Notes: generated by a model not told the origin, from the sequence alone. Numbered from the stretch's first letter, positions 34,238-41,716 are shown. The stretch is DNA of 64,000 bases from JAHEJB01 sp041748175 (GCA_041748175.1 JBGTDU010000161.1:1-64000); one strand, 5' to 3'. Translations and numbers: made by a program.

Positions 34238-34942
34238 ATGCACGAACACCGACCTGATTCATTTCCGATTCCGCAGGTGAGCCCCGCCGTTGCGGCATAC
34301 CTCGCTATTTCGAGCGCGCTGCTGATGATAGTCGGTGCCATATTGCTGATGGCCTCCGGCGTCGATCTCGACAGGGCCCTCGCGGAAGGGTCGATAGACG
34401 CTTACCTCCGCAATGCAGCGGACGCTCGCGGCATCCTCGTGGCCAATCTCAGCGTGTGGATTGTCGGCGTAATCCTTTGGGGGGCAGCCGGGACGCTCAT
34501 CTCAAAGCTCCCAGCCGGTCGGCCCACGGCAGCAGTGCTTGGGCGCTACTGCTTTCAGGTAGGCGTGCCGGTCGTGGTGGGGGCGTACGTGGCGTGGCTT
34601 GCTGTCGTCGTACAGCTGGCGGGCGTGGATTCCGCCGCTGCCGTAGAAGTCGGCAAGGCCCTCGGTTGGTTTGCTTCTCGCGCCGACTGGGTTGCCACCA
34701 TTCTAGTGGTGGGGCTTGGGCCTGCGCTCCTCGCCTCCGGCGGTGTTGGGACCTGGGCACCCCGGTGGTTGATTGGATGGGGGTATCTAGCTGCCGCCAC
34801 GGGCGTTTTGAACGCCATAGCCATGCTGACGGGCGGCGCGGGCCTCCTGACCTATGGTTTTCTGATCATACCGGTTGGTGTCGGTTGGTTGATCGCTGTC
34901 GGCGTCGTGCTGTTGCGTTGGCCTGGCTCACTGAGATCTTGA
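34238..34942 (+). CDS. Multi-pass membrane protein (DUF4386-like, unknown function)
   Basis: A 234-residue protein with about six hydrophobic helices (residues ~18-42, 70-92, 105-130, 150-170, 175-195, 205-230). The general layout resembles DUF4386 small membrane proteins, but no motif settles it. The ATG at 34238 is chosen because the in-frame extension upstream overlaps the cytochrome remnant and carries no conserved sequence. No operon partner; the next gene starts 123 bp later. Confidence 0.6.
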   Translation: MHEHRPDSFPIPQVSPAVAAYLAISSALLMIVGAILLMASGVDLDRALAEGSIDAYLRNAADARGILVANLSVWIVGVILWGAAGTLISKLPAGRPTAAVLGRYCFQVGVPVVVGAYVAWLAVVVQLAGVDSAAAVEVGKALGWFASRADWVATILVVGLGPALLASGGVGTWAPRWLIGWGYLAAATGVLNAIAMLTGGAGLLTYGFLIIPVGVGWLIAVGVVLLRWPGSLRS

Positions 34943-35065
34943 CGCCGTCGGCGGATTCGTGGCGCGTTCGCGCGAAACCAACAAGAAGCGCGCAGGTCGG
35001 TCATGCCAGTTATCGGGAGCGGTATATTTTGCATCCGGATTTTCTGAATTCTAACCGCAAGTACC

Positions 35066-36808
35066 ATGGCCCGCGTCAATGTCGTCATGCCTAAAATGGG
35101 CGAAAGCGTCATGGAAGGCACCGTTCTGGAGTGGAAAAAGAAGATCGGTGACGTCGTCGAACTGGATGAAACCCTGCTGGAAATTTCGACGGACAAGGTC
35201 GATTCCGAAATCCCGAGTCCATCGGCAGGCAAGCTCGTCGAGATCCTCGTCCAGGAGGGGGATACGGTGGATGTCGGTACGCCTATCGCCGTGATCGATT
35301 CGGACGTACATGCTGAGGTGGCGGCCGAAGGCACCGATCCGGTTTCTGCTGAAGCGGCTTCTGTGAGCGAACCGGAGCCAGCACCGGTTGCAGAGGCGGC
35401 GCCTCCTGCTGCCGAAGAGCTAGTTCCGGCGGTTGCGGAGAACGGCTCGGCGCCGGTTGCTGGTGGCGGTGCCCGCGTAAACGTCGTGATGCCCAAAATG
35501 GGCGAATCCGTCATGGAGGGCACCGTGCTCTCGTGGGCCAAGAAGGTCGGCGATCAGGTGGAGTTGGACGAGACGCTGTTGGAAATTTCCACGGACAAAG
35601 TCGATTCGGAAATTCCAAGCCCTGCGGCTGGCATCCTTGCCGAGATCCTGGTTCCCGAAGGCGAAACAGTCGACGTTGGCGTTGCCATCGCCATCATTGC
35701 AACAGGCGAGGACGTCGCAGTTCCTGCGGCCACGCCTGTTTCTGCCCCGGTCCCCAAGGCTGCGCCGATACCTGTTTCCCCGCCGACACCTTCTGGTGAT
35801 GGCTCGGCTATGGAAGCCGTCACCGCACCGGTCGCCGATGGCACCCCGATTCAGCGACGGGGTTCGGACGGTCGGTTCTTTTCCCCGCTTGTCCGTTCCA
35901 TCGCGGAGACGGAGGGGCTTTCCATGGGCGAATTGGAAGCCATCGCCGGCACCGGCGCGGAAGGCCGCGTCACAAAAAGCGATGTGATGGGCTTCCTGCA
36001 GAATCGTGAGAAACGGCCTGCCGTCCCGCCTGCGCCGACTGCCACGCCGGTGAGGCACGCCGCGGCTCCGAGCCAATCGGCCGAGGGCGATCCCCGCGTC
36101 GAGATCATCGAAATGGACCGGATGCGCCAGCTCATCGCGGAGCATATGATCCGCTCCAAGGCGACAAGCGCTCACGTCACGTCCTTCACGGAGATCGACA
36201 TGACGGGCGTCGTCGGCCACCGCGAAAAGCACAAGGCGGCTTTCGAGACTCGCGAAGGGACGAAGCTCACGTACACGCCCTATTTCCTCTACGCGGCCAT
36301 CGAGCCCATGCGCGCCCATCCGTGGATGAACTCGTCCGTCGATGGCGCGCGAATCACGGTGAAGAAGGACTTTCATATCGGGATCGCCGTGGCTATCGGC
36401 ACGAAGGGGCTGCTCGTTCCCGTCGTTCGCAACGCGGGCCAACAAAACTTGACGGGCCTTGCCCATTCGGTGGCGGATCTCGCCGCCCGCGCGCGCAACA
36501 AGCAGCTGCTTCCGGACGAACTGCAGGGCGGCACCATCACCATAACCAACGTCGGTTCGCTCGGCTCGCTGATGGGCACGCCCATCATCAATCAGCCGCA
36601 GGTGGCGATCCTCTCGCCGGGAGCTATCGTGAAGCGGCCCGTCGTCGTTGAAGATCCGGCGCTCGGTGACGTGATTGCGATTCGCCAGATGATGTACGTA
36701 TCGCTCAGCTACGACCACCGAATCATTGACGGCGCGATGGCAGCCTCCTTTTTGAAGGCGTATCGGGAGAGTTTGGAAGCCATCGGGAAGGAAAGTGTGC
36801 TGTTCTAG
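35066..36808 (+). CDS. Dihydrolipoamide acyltransferase (E2) with two lipoyl domains
   Basis: E2 core of a 2-oxo acid dehydrogenase complex (580 residues). Two lipoyl domains (~1-78 and ~138-215) each carry the lipoylated Lys in STDKVDSE. Ala/Pro-rich linkers follow, then the peripheral subunit-binding domain (FFSPLVRSIAETEGL, ~residue 270). The catalytic domain has FTEIDMTG, the trimer core, and the active site SYDHRIIDGAMA near residue 552. Two lipoyl domains and E-S-V-M-E-G-T suggest a succinyltransferase or branched-chain type rather than a PDH acetyltransferase, but the substrate is uncertain. No E1 or E3 gene is adjacent. Confidence 0.93.
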   Translation: MARVNVVMPKMGESVMEGTVLEWKKKIGDVVELDETLLEISTDKVDSEIPSPSAGKLVEILVQEGDTVDVGTPIAVIDSDVHAEVAAEGTDPVSAEAASVSEPEPAPVAEAAPPAAEELVPAVAENGSAPVAGGGARVNVVMPKMGESVMEGTVLSWAKKVGDQVELDETLLEISTDKVDSEIPSPAAGILAEILVPEGETVDVGVAIAIIATGEDVAVPAATPVSAPVPKAAPIPVSPPTPSGDGSAMEAVTAPVADGTPIQRRGSDGRFFSPLVRSIAETEGLSMGELEAIAGTGAEGRVTKSDVMGFLQNREKRPAVPPAPTATPVRHAAAPSQSAEGDPRVEIIEMDRMRQLIAEHMIRSKATSAHVTSFTEIDMTGVVGHREKHKAAFETREGTKLTYTPYFLYAAIEPMRAHPWMNSSVDGARITVKKDFHIGIAVAIGTKGLLVPVVRNAGQQNLTGLAHSVADLAARARNKQLLPDELQGGTITITNVGSLGSLMGTPIINQPQVAILSPGAIVKRPVVVEDPALGDVIAIRQMMYVSLSYDHRIIDGAMAASFLKAYRESLEAIGKESVLF

Positions 36809-36892
36809 GTAGGGACTTCTCGCCGAGGCGTCCGCGGTTGGAAGGCACGTTTTTCGCGCCTACTTTCCGATGGAATAGCCGTTATCGCGTCC

Positions 36893-37795
36893 GTGGCCGC
36901 GTCATCTGAATTACAATTGGAACTCTCGCCCACGCTGCTCCGGCAGCGTATCGACGGGTTTGTGGGGACGTTTTTGGAAGGAAAGAGCCCGGAAACCGTC
37001 GGCACGTATCGGCGGTCGCTCAGCGAATTTGAGCGGTGGTTTGCGGAGCAGAAGCGCCCATTCGGCTTTCGCAAAGAAGATGTGTTGGCCTACAGGAAGT
37101 ACCTCTCGGATGAGCGCGGACTCAGCCCAGCGTCCGTTTCAACTTACCTGACGGCGCTGCGAAGGTTTTGCGCGTACCTCGTAAGCACGGGCGAGCTGGG
37201 CGATAATCCTGCGCTCGCGGTAAAGGGGAACGCACGGCCCGTCAGCCATTCCCGCGAGCAGCTGAGCCCCGGCGAAATCGAGCAACTTTTCGAGGCCGTC
37301 GATGGCGATTCGCTGATTGCGCTTCGCGACCGTGCATTGATGGCATTGATGATCTACGCGGGCCTCTCAGAAATTGAACTTGTTCGAGCCGATTGCGGCG
37401 ATCTCGATCACCAATTGCTCGGCCTGTTTCTGCAGGTCCGGGGCAAGGGGCGCGTGGAAAAGGACCAGCAGGTTCAGCTGGACGAAGCCGCCGCTGACGA
37501 CCTCGAAGCCTATCTGCGTGCTCGTGGGTTGAGGAAGCCGGAGGATCCGCTATTCGTCAGCCACGGGCATCGTTCGGAGGGCGCTCGGCTCAACACGCGC
37601 TCTGTCCGCAGCCGCATCAATCATCACCTCAAAGCCGCCGACGTGAAGCACGCCGGCATCACCCCTCACTCGCTGACGCACACGGCGGCGCTAATTTGGT
37701 TGAATGACGGGATGACCATCGAGCAAGTCCGGGAGCGTATGCGCCACGGGACCTTGGAGACCACGATGATCTCGTGGCGGAAATGGCAGAGGTAG
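36893..37795 (+). CDS. Xer-like tyrosine recombinase homologue lacking catalytic residues
   Basis: A 300-residue protein with the SAM-like N-terminal domain (to ~105; SPETVGTYRRSLSEFERWF) and the catalytic-fold domain (~115-300). The expected active site is mostly gone. Arg I of the TGLR-x-SEL motif is Ser (AGLSEIEL), Arg II of HxLRH is Thr (HSLTHT), and the nucleophile Tyr after ETTM-I is Ser (ETTMISWRK). The beta-hairpin Lys (GKGRVEK) and the His of the LGH-like motif (MRHGTLETT) remain. The 3' end is also altered: copies downstream end in KKGTATAE, this one in WQR. It may be a DNA-binding, non-catalytic Xer relative or a decayed gene. The start is GTG. Confidence 0.85.
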   Translation: MAASSELQLELSPTLLRQRIDGFVGTFLEGKSPETVGTYRRSLSEFERWFAEQKRPFGFRKEDVLAYRKYLSDERGLSPASVSTYLTALRRFCAYLVSTGELGDNPALAVKGNARPVSHSREQLSPGEIEQLFEAVDGDSLIALRDRALMALMIYAGLSEIELVRADCGDLDHQLLGLFLQVRGKGRVEKDQQVQLDEAAADDLEAYLRARGLRKPEDPLFVSHGHRSEGARLNTRSVRSRINHHLKAADVKHAGITPHSLTHTAALIWLNDGMTIEQVRERMRHGTLETTMISWRKWQR

Positions 37796-37816
37796 ACGAT
37801 TAGTGAATACGTCCTC

Positions 37817-38035
37817 TCAGGCCGCGCTCGCGATTTCGACGTACGCTGAGCGGGTAGATGGAATGGGAATGGGGTAGCCTTCCAGCTTGAGTCCCTCCAT
37901 GTGGAATGCCATTGCGTCACGCATTTCCCTTTCCACTTCTTTTTCGGTGACGCCTGTGGCAACACAGCCCGGTAAGTCCGGGGAGTACGCCGAGAACCCC
38001 GTTTCAGTCGGCTCGATGACAACGAGGTATTTCAT
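37817..38035 (-). CDS. hicB: HicB-type antitoxin
   Basis: A 72-residue RNase H-like HicB domain: MKYLVVIEPTETGFSAYSPDLPGCVATGVTEKE followed by the helix that packs on HicA. HicB neutralises the mRNA interferase HicA and usually represses the operon. This form lacks a separate DNA-binding domain. The expected hicA toxin directly upstream is internally deleted (38032-38119), so the antitoxin is orphaned. The start overlaps the relic's stop by ATGA, the normal hicAB arrangement. Confidence 0.9.
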   Translation of the reverse strand: MKYLVVIEPTETGFSAYSPDLPGCVATGVTEKEVEREMRDAMAFHMEGLKLEGYPIPIPSTRSAYVEIASAA

Positions 38036-38119
38036 TTCTTGAGACCGGCTTGTTTGAGGATGCTATTGTAGGTACCAGCCATCTCTTTTGATCAATTTCA
38101 GTACCTCGCGGACCTTCAT
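38032..38119 (-). pseudogene. hicA: hicA toxin remnant with internal deletion
   Basis: The frame opens with the HicA N-terminus MKVREVLKLIKRDGWYLQ and then stops (TAG). The HicA C-terminus NSILKQAGLKK follows immediately in another frame and ends in the ATGA overlap with hicB. About 30 codons, including the region with the catalytic His (RGSHR in the family), are missing. So the toxin is destroyed by one clean internal deletion while both ends remain. Confidence 0.88.
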
Positions 38120-38136
38120 GACGCAAATTGCGGTAG

Positions 38137-38377
38137 GGCTCCCGGCTCAACACGCGCTCCGTCCGCGGCCGCATCGATCACCGCCTCAAAGCCGCCGACG
38201 TGAAGCGCCCCGGCATCAGCCCTCACTCGCTGACGCACACGGCGGAACTGATTTGGTTGAATGACGGGATGACCATCGAGCAAGTCCGCGCGCGGATGCG
38301 GCACGGGACGCTGGAAACGAAGATGATGTCGTGGCGGAAGAATGGAACGGCGACGGCTGAGTAAAGGTGTCTGACGG
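38137..38377 (+). pseudogene. Recombinase C-terminal fragment, copy 1
   Basis: About 240 bp homologous to the 3' quarter of the recombinase at 36893-37795, from RLNTRSVR to the stop. It encodes ADVKRPGISPHSLTHTAELIW and MRHGTLETKMMSWRKNGTATAE. There is no start codon or ribosome site. The end KNGTATAE plus GGTGTCTGACGG after the stop is shared with copy 2 and probably represents the original 3' end of the gene. Bases 38378-38525 after it contain an 8-bp hairpin (GACGCTCG/CGAGCGTC at 38405-38431) and no gene. Confidence 0.88.
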
Positions 38378-38525
38378 CTGGTCGAAGGCTACTAATCTCG
38401 GCGGGACGCTCGACCGCCGCTGCCGAGCGTCTACGCCCGAAGAGAATATGGCAGATGTACGATCCGCGATCGGCGCGAAGGCACCCTCGGCGTTGGGAGC
38501 CACATGGGCGTTCTGCAGCCGTGGT

Positions 38526-38762
38526 TCAGAGTTTGTCGTGCTCCTCCGGCTCTATATCTGGTACTGTCGCCAGCGCCGCATCGTACTGCTTTCGATCACC
38601 ACGACCGGCACGCTTTTCTAGATATTCCTCCGTCATCAACGCCGAAGCTTTCTCTGCTACAGCCGAGGTGACGAATTGCTCTACAGATACGCCCTCTTGT
38701 TCCGCCAGTACGGCGAGATAGGCCTGGATTGAACGAGGGAGGGTGATTTGGACAGCGTTCAT
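38526..38762 (-). CDS. Ribbon-helix-helix-type antitoxin
   Basis: A 78-residue protein whose first 45 residues (MNAVQITLPRSIQAYLAVLAEQEGVSVEQFVTSAVAEK) have the strand-helix-helix outline of CopG/Arc-type DNA-binding antitoxins. The acidic tail would cover the toxin. It is encoded directly after the PIN toxin, overlapping by 4 bp, so the order is toxin first. It likely represses its own operon and blocks the PIN active site. Confidence 0.8.
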   Translation of the reverse strand: MNAVQITLPRSIQAYLAVLAEQEGVSVEQFVTSAVAEKASALMTEEYLEKRAGRGDRKQYDAALATVPDIEPEEHDKL

Positions 38763-39187
38763 GGGAGTGCTCCGATCTCAGACAAGAAGGTTCGTGGCGA
38801 CACAGCGCGAAGGCCGAACCGTTCAACGCCGGCATAGTCTTTCAGGTTGTGGGTAACGACGAAATCAGCCTGGGCGGCGACCGCCAGTTCGAGCACCATG
38901 TCGTCGCCAGGGTCTCGAAGCGCAGGCCGCCATAGGAAATAGATCCGGTGTTGCTCTGCTACGGCACAGTGGAAATCGATGACGGCCTCAACCGCGGGCG
39001 AAGGCTCGACCTGCCCGACGACTTCTCGCTTGAGGACGTCCTCGTATTCAAGCACCAGTGGAACCGAAAGATGAAGGTCGAAGAGTCCGCGTCCAACGAG
39101 ATCCAGCAGCAGGTATGAAGCTCCGCGTTGGGAACGGAGGCCCGCCACGAGCACATTGGTATCGAGAACGATCTGAGGCTTGTTCAC
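38759..39187 (-). CDS. PIN-domain toxin (putative toxin component, PIN family)
   Basis: A 142-residue RNase-type PIN domain. Acidic residues expected in the active site are visible: Asp in IVLDTNVLVAGL (~residue 8), Glu in LEYEDVL (~45), Asp in DPGDDMVLELAVAAQADFVVTHNLKDYAG (~90-118). LDTNVLVAGLRSQRGASY is typical of the PIN family of putative toxins rather than classic VapC. It should cleave RNA when not bound by its antitoxin encoded downstream. Appears complete. Confidence 0.88.
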   Translation of the reverse strand: MNKPQIVLDTNVLVAGLRSQRGASYLLLDLVGRGLFDLHLSVPLVLEYEDVLKREVVGQVEPSPAVEAVIDFHCAVAEQHRIYFLWRPALRDPGDDMVLELAVAAQADFVVTHNLKDYAGVERFGLRAVSPRTFLSEIGALP

Positions 39188-39267
39188 GGCGCCGAAAGTA
39201 CGCCATCATTGAGCGCCAGGGCGTGTGGCCGCAGAACGTGCGACCGATCCGTGGCCCACTACTCGTC

Positions 39268-39510
39268 GGGGCGCCCGGCTCAACACGCGCTCCGTCCGAG
39301 GTCGCATCAACCATCACCTCAAAGCCGCCGACGTGAAGCGCGCCGGCATCAGCCCACACTCGCTAACACATACGGCGGCACTGATTTGGTTGAATGACGG
39401 GATGACCATCGAGCAAGTCCGCGAGCGGATGCGGCATGGGACGCTGGAGACGACGATGATATCGTGGCGGAAGAAGGGAACGGCGACGGCTGAGTAAGGG
39501 TGTCTGACGG
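39268..39510 (+). pseudogene. Recombinase C-terminal fragment, copy 2
   Basis: About 243 bp homologous to the recombinase 3' end; encodes RLNTRSVRGRINHHLKAADV ... MRHGTLETTMISWRKKGTATAE and stop, with the same GGTGTCTGACGG after the stop as copy 1. There is no start codon. It is the closest of the three copies to the parent gene. It lies between the PIN module and the ParDE module. Confidence 0.88.
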
Positions 39511-39519
39511 ATACCGACC

Positions 39520-39828
39520 TCAGAAAGACTCAGAACCCTCGCCTCCGAACTGACGCGACGAATGGAACACCGTCAGTACCTCGACCTTGTCCTCGTCTGG
39601 CAGATGGATGTAGACGATCCGGTAGTTCCGGTGGATTACCTCGCGTAGGCTCTCGTCACCGATCTCCGGCACCACCCGACCCGACGCAGGAAAGGCGTCC
39701 AGGCGCTCGGCCGCATGCATGAGCTTTCGGACCAGTACCTCGGCGTAGCCCGGTGCTGTTTGGGCATGGTATGCGCCGATGGCTTCGAGGTCTGCGCGTG
39801 CGCGAAGCGTCCAAGCTACTTCTGCCAC
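39520..39828 (-). CDS. RelE/ParE-family toxin
   Basis: A 102-residue ParE-like protein: opening WTLRARADLEAIGAYHAQ, the central ERLDAFPASGRVVPE, and the closing strand pair REVIHRNYRIVYIHLPDEDKVEVLTVFHSSRQF with the conserved Arg/Tyr and terminal His-Ser-Arg. ParE toxins poison gyrase and RelE toxins cleave mRNA on ribosomes; sequence alone does not decide, though the features are ParE-like. The start overlaps the antitoxin gene by 13 bp, the usual antitoxin-first operon. Confidence 0.85.
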   Translation of the reverse strand: MAEVAWTLRARADLEAIGAYHAQTAPGYAEVLVRKLMHAAERLDAFPASGRVVPEIGDESLREVIHRNYRIVYIHLPDEDKVEVLTVFHSSRQFGGEGSESF

Positions 39829-40019
39829 GAGGCGATCTGCGTTTCGATCCGACGTTTCACTTCCTCGTGCGGGATCGTCTCTCCACGTTGGGCTTGCTCC
39901 AGCCCTTGCTCAATCTTGCTGAGGAAGAGCAAGCGCTCGATGGCGTCGTCGACCGTCGCGTCTTCCGGCAATCCGGAGACGGCCTTGACGATCTGACCCT
40001 TGGTAATGGTAGCAGGCAT
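39816..40019 (-). CDS. Antitoxin of the ParE-like toxin
   Basis: A 67-residue protein (KGQIVKAVSGLPEDATVDDAIERLLFLSKIEQGLEQAQRGETIPHEEV) of the small antitoxin family found before RelE/ParE toxins in many phyla. The DDAIERL helix and the HEEVKRRI tail are typical. The gene overlaps the toxin start, so synthesis is coupled. A related antitoxin without toxin lies just upstream. Confidence 0.82.
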   Translation of the reverse strand: MPATITKGQIVKAVSGLPEDATVDDAIERLLFLSKIEQGLEQAQRGETIPHEEVKRRIETQIASWQK

Positions 40020-40034
40020 ACGGGCGGCGGGAGG

Positions 40035-40313
40035 TTAGGCTAGCGAGATACGCTCAGGACAGGCAGCGGTTCGGCCCTTGGCAAAACGTTCGCGGGCTGT
40101 ATCACAGCTTGTAGGAACCAGATATTCGTGCCACCGCTTCATATTGTGCTTCGCCGCTTCACGCGGAACGCCGTTTCCTTCCGCAGTCTGCCGCCGCCCG
40201 CGCTCAATTTTCTGGAGCATGTAAACGCGCTCCATCACGTCCTCGAACGTGGTATCGCCTGGCATATCCTCAACGGCACGGAGGACACGGTCACGAACGC
40301 TGATCTCGGTCAT
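40035..40313 (-). CDS. Orphan antitoxin-like protein
   Basis: A 92-residue protein related to the neighbouring antitoxin: VRDRVLRAVEDMPGDTTFEDVMERVYMLQKIERGRRQTAEGNGVPREAAKH has the same helix pattern. The last ~30 residues lack family resemblance and may be read-through after loss of the original end and of the toxin gene. I set the start at ATG 40313; GTG 40337 is in frame. No toxin reading frame follows it. Confidence 0.6.
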   Translation of the reverse strand: MTEISVRDRVLRAVEDMPGDTTFEDVMERVYMLQKIERGRRQTAEGNGVPREAAKHNMKRWHEYLVPTSCDTARERFAKGRTAACPERISLA

Positions 40314-40372
40314 CTGAAGGTTGGTTGGGATGGACACCGGATGCTACGACACGACGGGAGAAGCGTTTCCCG

Positions 40373-40411
40373 CTAACGCCGGTTGAAGTGCTCATCAAGA
40401 AGAACCCGCAT
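40373..40411 (-). pseudogene. DUF5615-type toxin stub (12 residues)
   Basis: ATG overlapping the DUF433 stop (TAATG) opens MRVLLDEHFNRR and then stops. M-R-x-L-L-D-E-x is how DUF5615 PIN-like toxins begin, and they are normally encoded right after DUF433 antitoxins. The remaining ~100 residues are gone. Confidence 0.7.
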
Positions 40412-40641
40412 TAGGCGGGCTCCTCCTGGGGAGTAACCTCCAACGCTTCTTCGAGCGCAAGCGACAAGAACGCTTCGGCCTGCTCCCGGCTCACACTGGG
40501 GAAATCATCGAGGAAGGCATCAAGCGTGACCCCGGTTCGGAGGTGGTGAACGAGAGAGTCCACAGGGACGCGAGTGCCGGTGAACACCGGTGTGCCGCCG
40601 AGAATGCCGGGGTGAGAGTGATAGATGTCCGCACGGTTCAT
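40411..40641 (-). CDS. DUF433-family antitoxin
   Basis: A 76-residue DUF433 protein, recognised by the near-invariant HPGILGGTPVFTGTRVPVDSLVHHL and the SVSREQAEAFLSLALEEAL helix. These act as antitoxins to DUF5615 PIN-like toxins. Here the toxin is reduced to a 12-residue stub. Start chosen at ATG 40641 by family alignment; ATG 40659 is in frame. A member of the E-repeat family (40707-40774) lies 66 bp upstream. Confidence 0.85.
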   Translation of the reverse strand: MNRADIYHSHPGILGGTPVFTGTRVPVDSLVHHLRTGVTLDAFLDDFPSVSREQAEAFLSLALEEALEVTPQEEPA

Positions 40642-40706
40642 AAAAGTCCTCGTTTGCATCGAAGTTTTGAACGCACTTTGGAATCGTCCGATCCCCGGGC
40701 AGTGGC

Positions 40707-40774
40707 GTCAATCCGGTATCATCACGTGTTTGTGGGCGCCATCAGGAATGGCGCTCACTTAGGCATAGCGCCGG
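40707..40774 (-). repeat. E-repeat, copy 1 (cassette-associated, attC-like candidate)
   Basis: Shares CAATC(C/T)GGTA, GTTTGTGGG, AGGAAT and GC(T/C)CACTTAGGC-type blocks, in order, with E2 (41441-41522) and more weakly with E3. Contains an inner hairpin GCGCCAT-CAGGA-ATGGCGC. It lies just upstream of the minus-strand DUF433 unit. Confidence 0.6.
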
Positions 40775-40822
40775 TCTGCACGGAGGAGCTACGGCCTCTT
40801 GACATTGTGAGTCATATAGGGG

Positions 40823-41410
40823 TTAGGCGTCTCTAGGAATACTGAACTTCTCCATACGCAGCACAAAGTCGTCCCATTCATCTCCTGTACCGATGTTTCG
40901 TTTATCGGTATAAGGTGTTGAATCGTGCATCGTCGCCGTCTGAATAATAGCAATCATCGCATGATTGATAAAGTTGAACACCAAAGGAATGAATGAAGGA
41001 TAAACTCCAATTGAATTGCTAGAATCATGATAGATATTGTGGCGAGCAGTCCCGAACCAACTAAGGAACAGGTCAGATCCGGACGGGCCGCTTTCCCACT
41101 CATCTTGATATTCCCTGAACCGCTGTAGCCGCAGTGCGGCGTACGGCCGACGCGAGCCTCTGACCATATATCCATCCCGCTCGGCTTGTGAGTCTGCCTC
41201 CTCGAGATAGTCAATCAATACGAAATCAGCGATAGCCACATCTCGTGCCATTTCGCAGGTTACGAACTCGCAAAACGACCGGGCCTCATCCTGCTGAACG
41301 ACTGCCAACTTCTCAAGCATCCGGTAAAGGCCGGTGCTGGACATCTTCAGGCTGTAGATTGTCGGATGCTCGGGGGGAAGAGGGCTGAAAGGATTAGAGA
41401 AGAAACCCAT
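40823..41410 (-). CDS. Unknown 195-residue protein in a cassette-like unit
   Basis: A soluble protein with no motif I recognise. It is mixed helical, rich in Trp/Tyr/Phe, contains RSFCEFVTCEMARDVAIADF and FLSWFGTARHNIYHDSS, and has no signal peptide. Codon use is visibly more AT-rich than the flanking housekeeping genes, suggesting transfer. The gene is bracketed by an inverted 12-mer. On its own strand, GGTTAGGCGTCT precedes the ATG by ~20 bp, and AGACGCCTAACC contains its TAA stop. Stop codons inside an R''-like GCCTAAC box are typical of integron cassettes. Confidence 0.7.
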   Translation of the reverse strand: MGFFSNPFSPLPPEHPTIYSLKMSSTGLYRMLEKLAVVQQDEARSFCEFVTCEMARDVAIADFVLIDYLEEADSQAERDGYMVRGSRRPYAALRLQRFREYQDEWESGPSGSDLFLSWFGTARHNIYHDSSNSIGVYPSFIPLVFNFINHAMIAIIQTATMHDSTPYTDKRNIGTGDEWDDFVLRMEKFSIPRDA

Positions 41411-41428
41411 TTTCTCGCGGAGTAGTGA

Positions 41429-41560
41429 AGACGCCTAACCCCTGATAATATCACTCAATCTGGTAGATACGGGATGTTTGTGGGTAGCATAAGGAATTGA
41501 GCTCGCTTAGACGTGATGCGGATTACGTCAGCGAATGGATGCTCTTCCGATAGTAGGGCG
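41429..41560 (-). repeat. E-repeat, copy 2, with GCCTAAC/GTTAGGC box
   Basis: Begins with AGACGCCTAACC and shares the 15-mer TAACCCCTGATAATA with E3, then CACTCAATC, GGTAG, GTTTGTGGGTAGCA and CTTAGAC. The inner arms CTCAAT/ATTGAG can pair. It lies 26 bp upstream of the 195-residue gene, like E3 upstream of its gene. Confidence 0.65.
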
Positions 41561-41570
41561 TCAGCACGCA

Positions 41571-41716
41571 CACCCTGACACACGCTCCGGCACTGATCTG
41601 GTTGAATGACGGGATGACCATCGAGCAAGTCCGTGCGCGGATGAGGCACCGGACGATAGAGACAACGATGATGTCATGGCGAAAGAAGGGATGGGCAACT
41701 GCCGCGTAAGGATGTC
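41571..41716 (+). pseudogene. Recombinase C-terminal fragment, copy 3 (shortest, most diverged)
   Basis: About 146 bp matching the last part of the recombinase: the DNA for ALIWLNDGMTIEQVRARMRH, then ETTMMSWRKKG, and a TAA stop at the homologous place (AA instead of AE before it). Frame and start are lost. It has more substitutions than copies 1 and 2. Confidence 0.82.

Noticed and set aside
35420..36718. 432-residue minus-strand frame
   Set aside because: Antisense shadow of the E2 acyltransferase; His/Arg-rich without motifs.
36893..37795. Active integron integrase (IntI)
   Set aside because: Lacks the IntI-specific insertion near the last catalytic block and lacks Arg I, Arg II and Tyr, so it cannot be called an active IntI.
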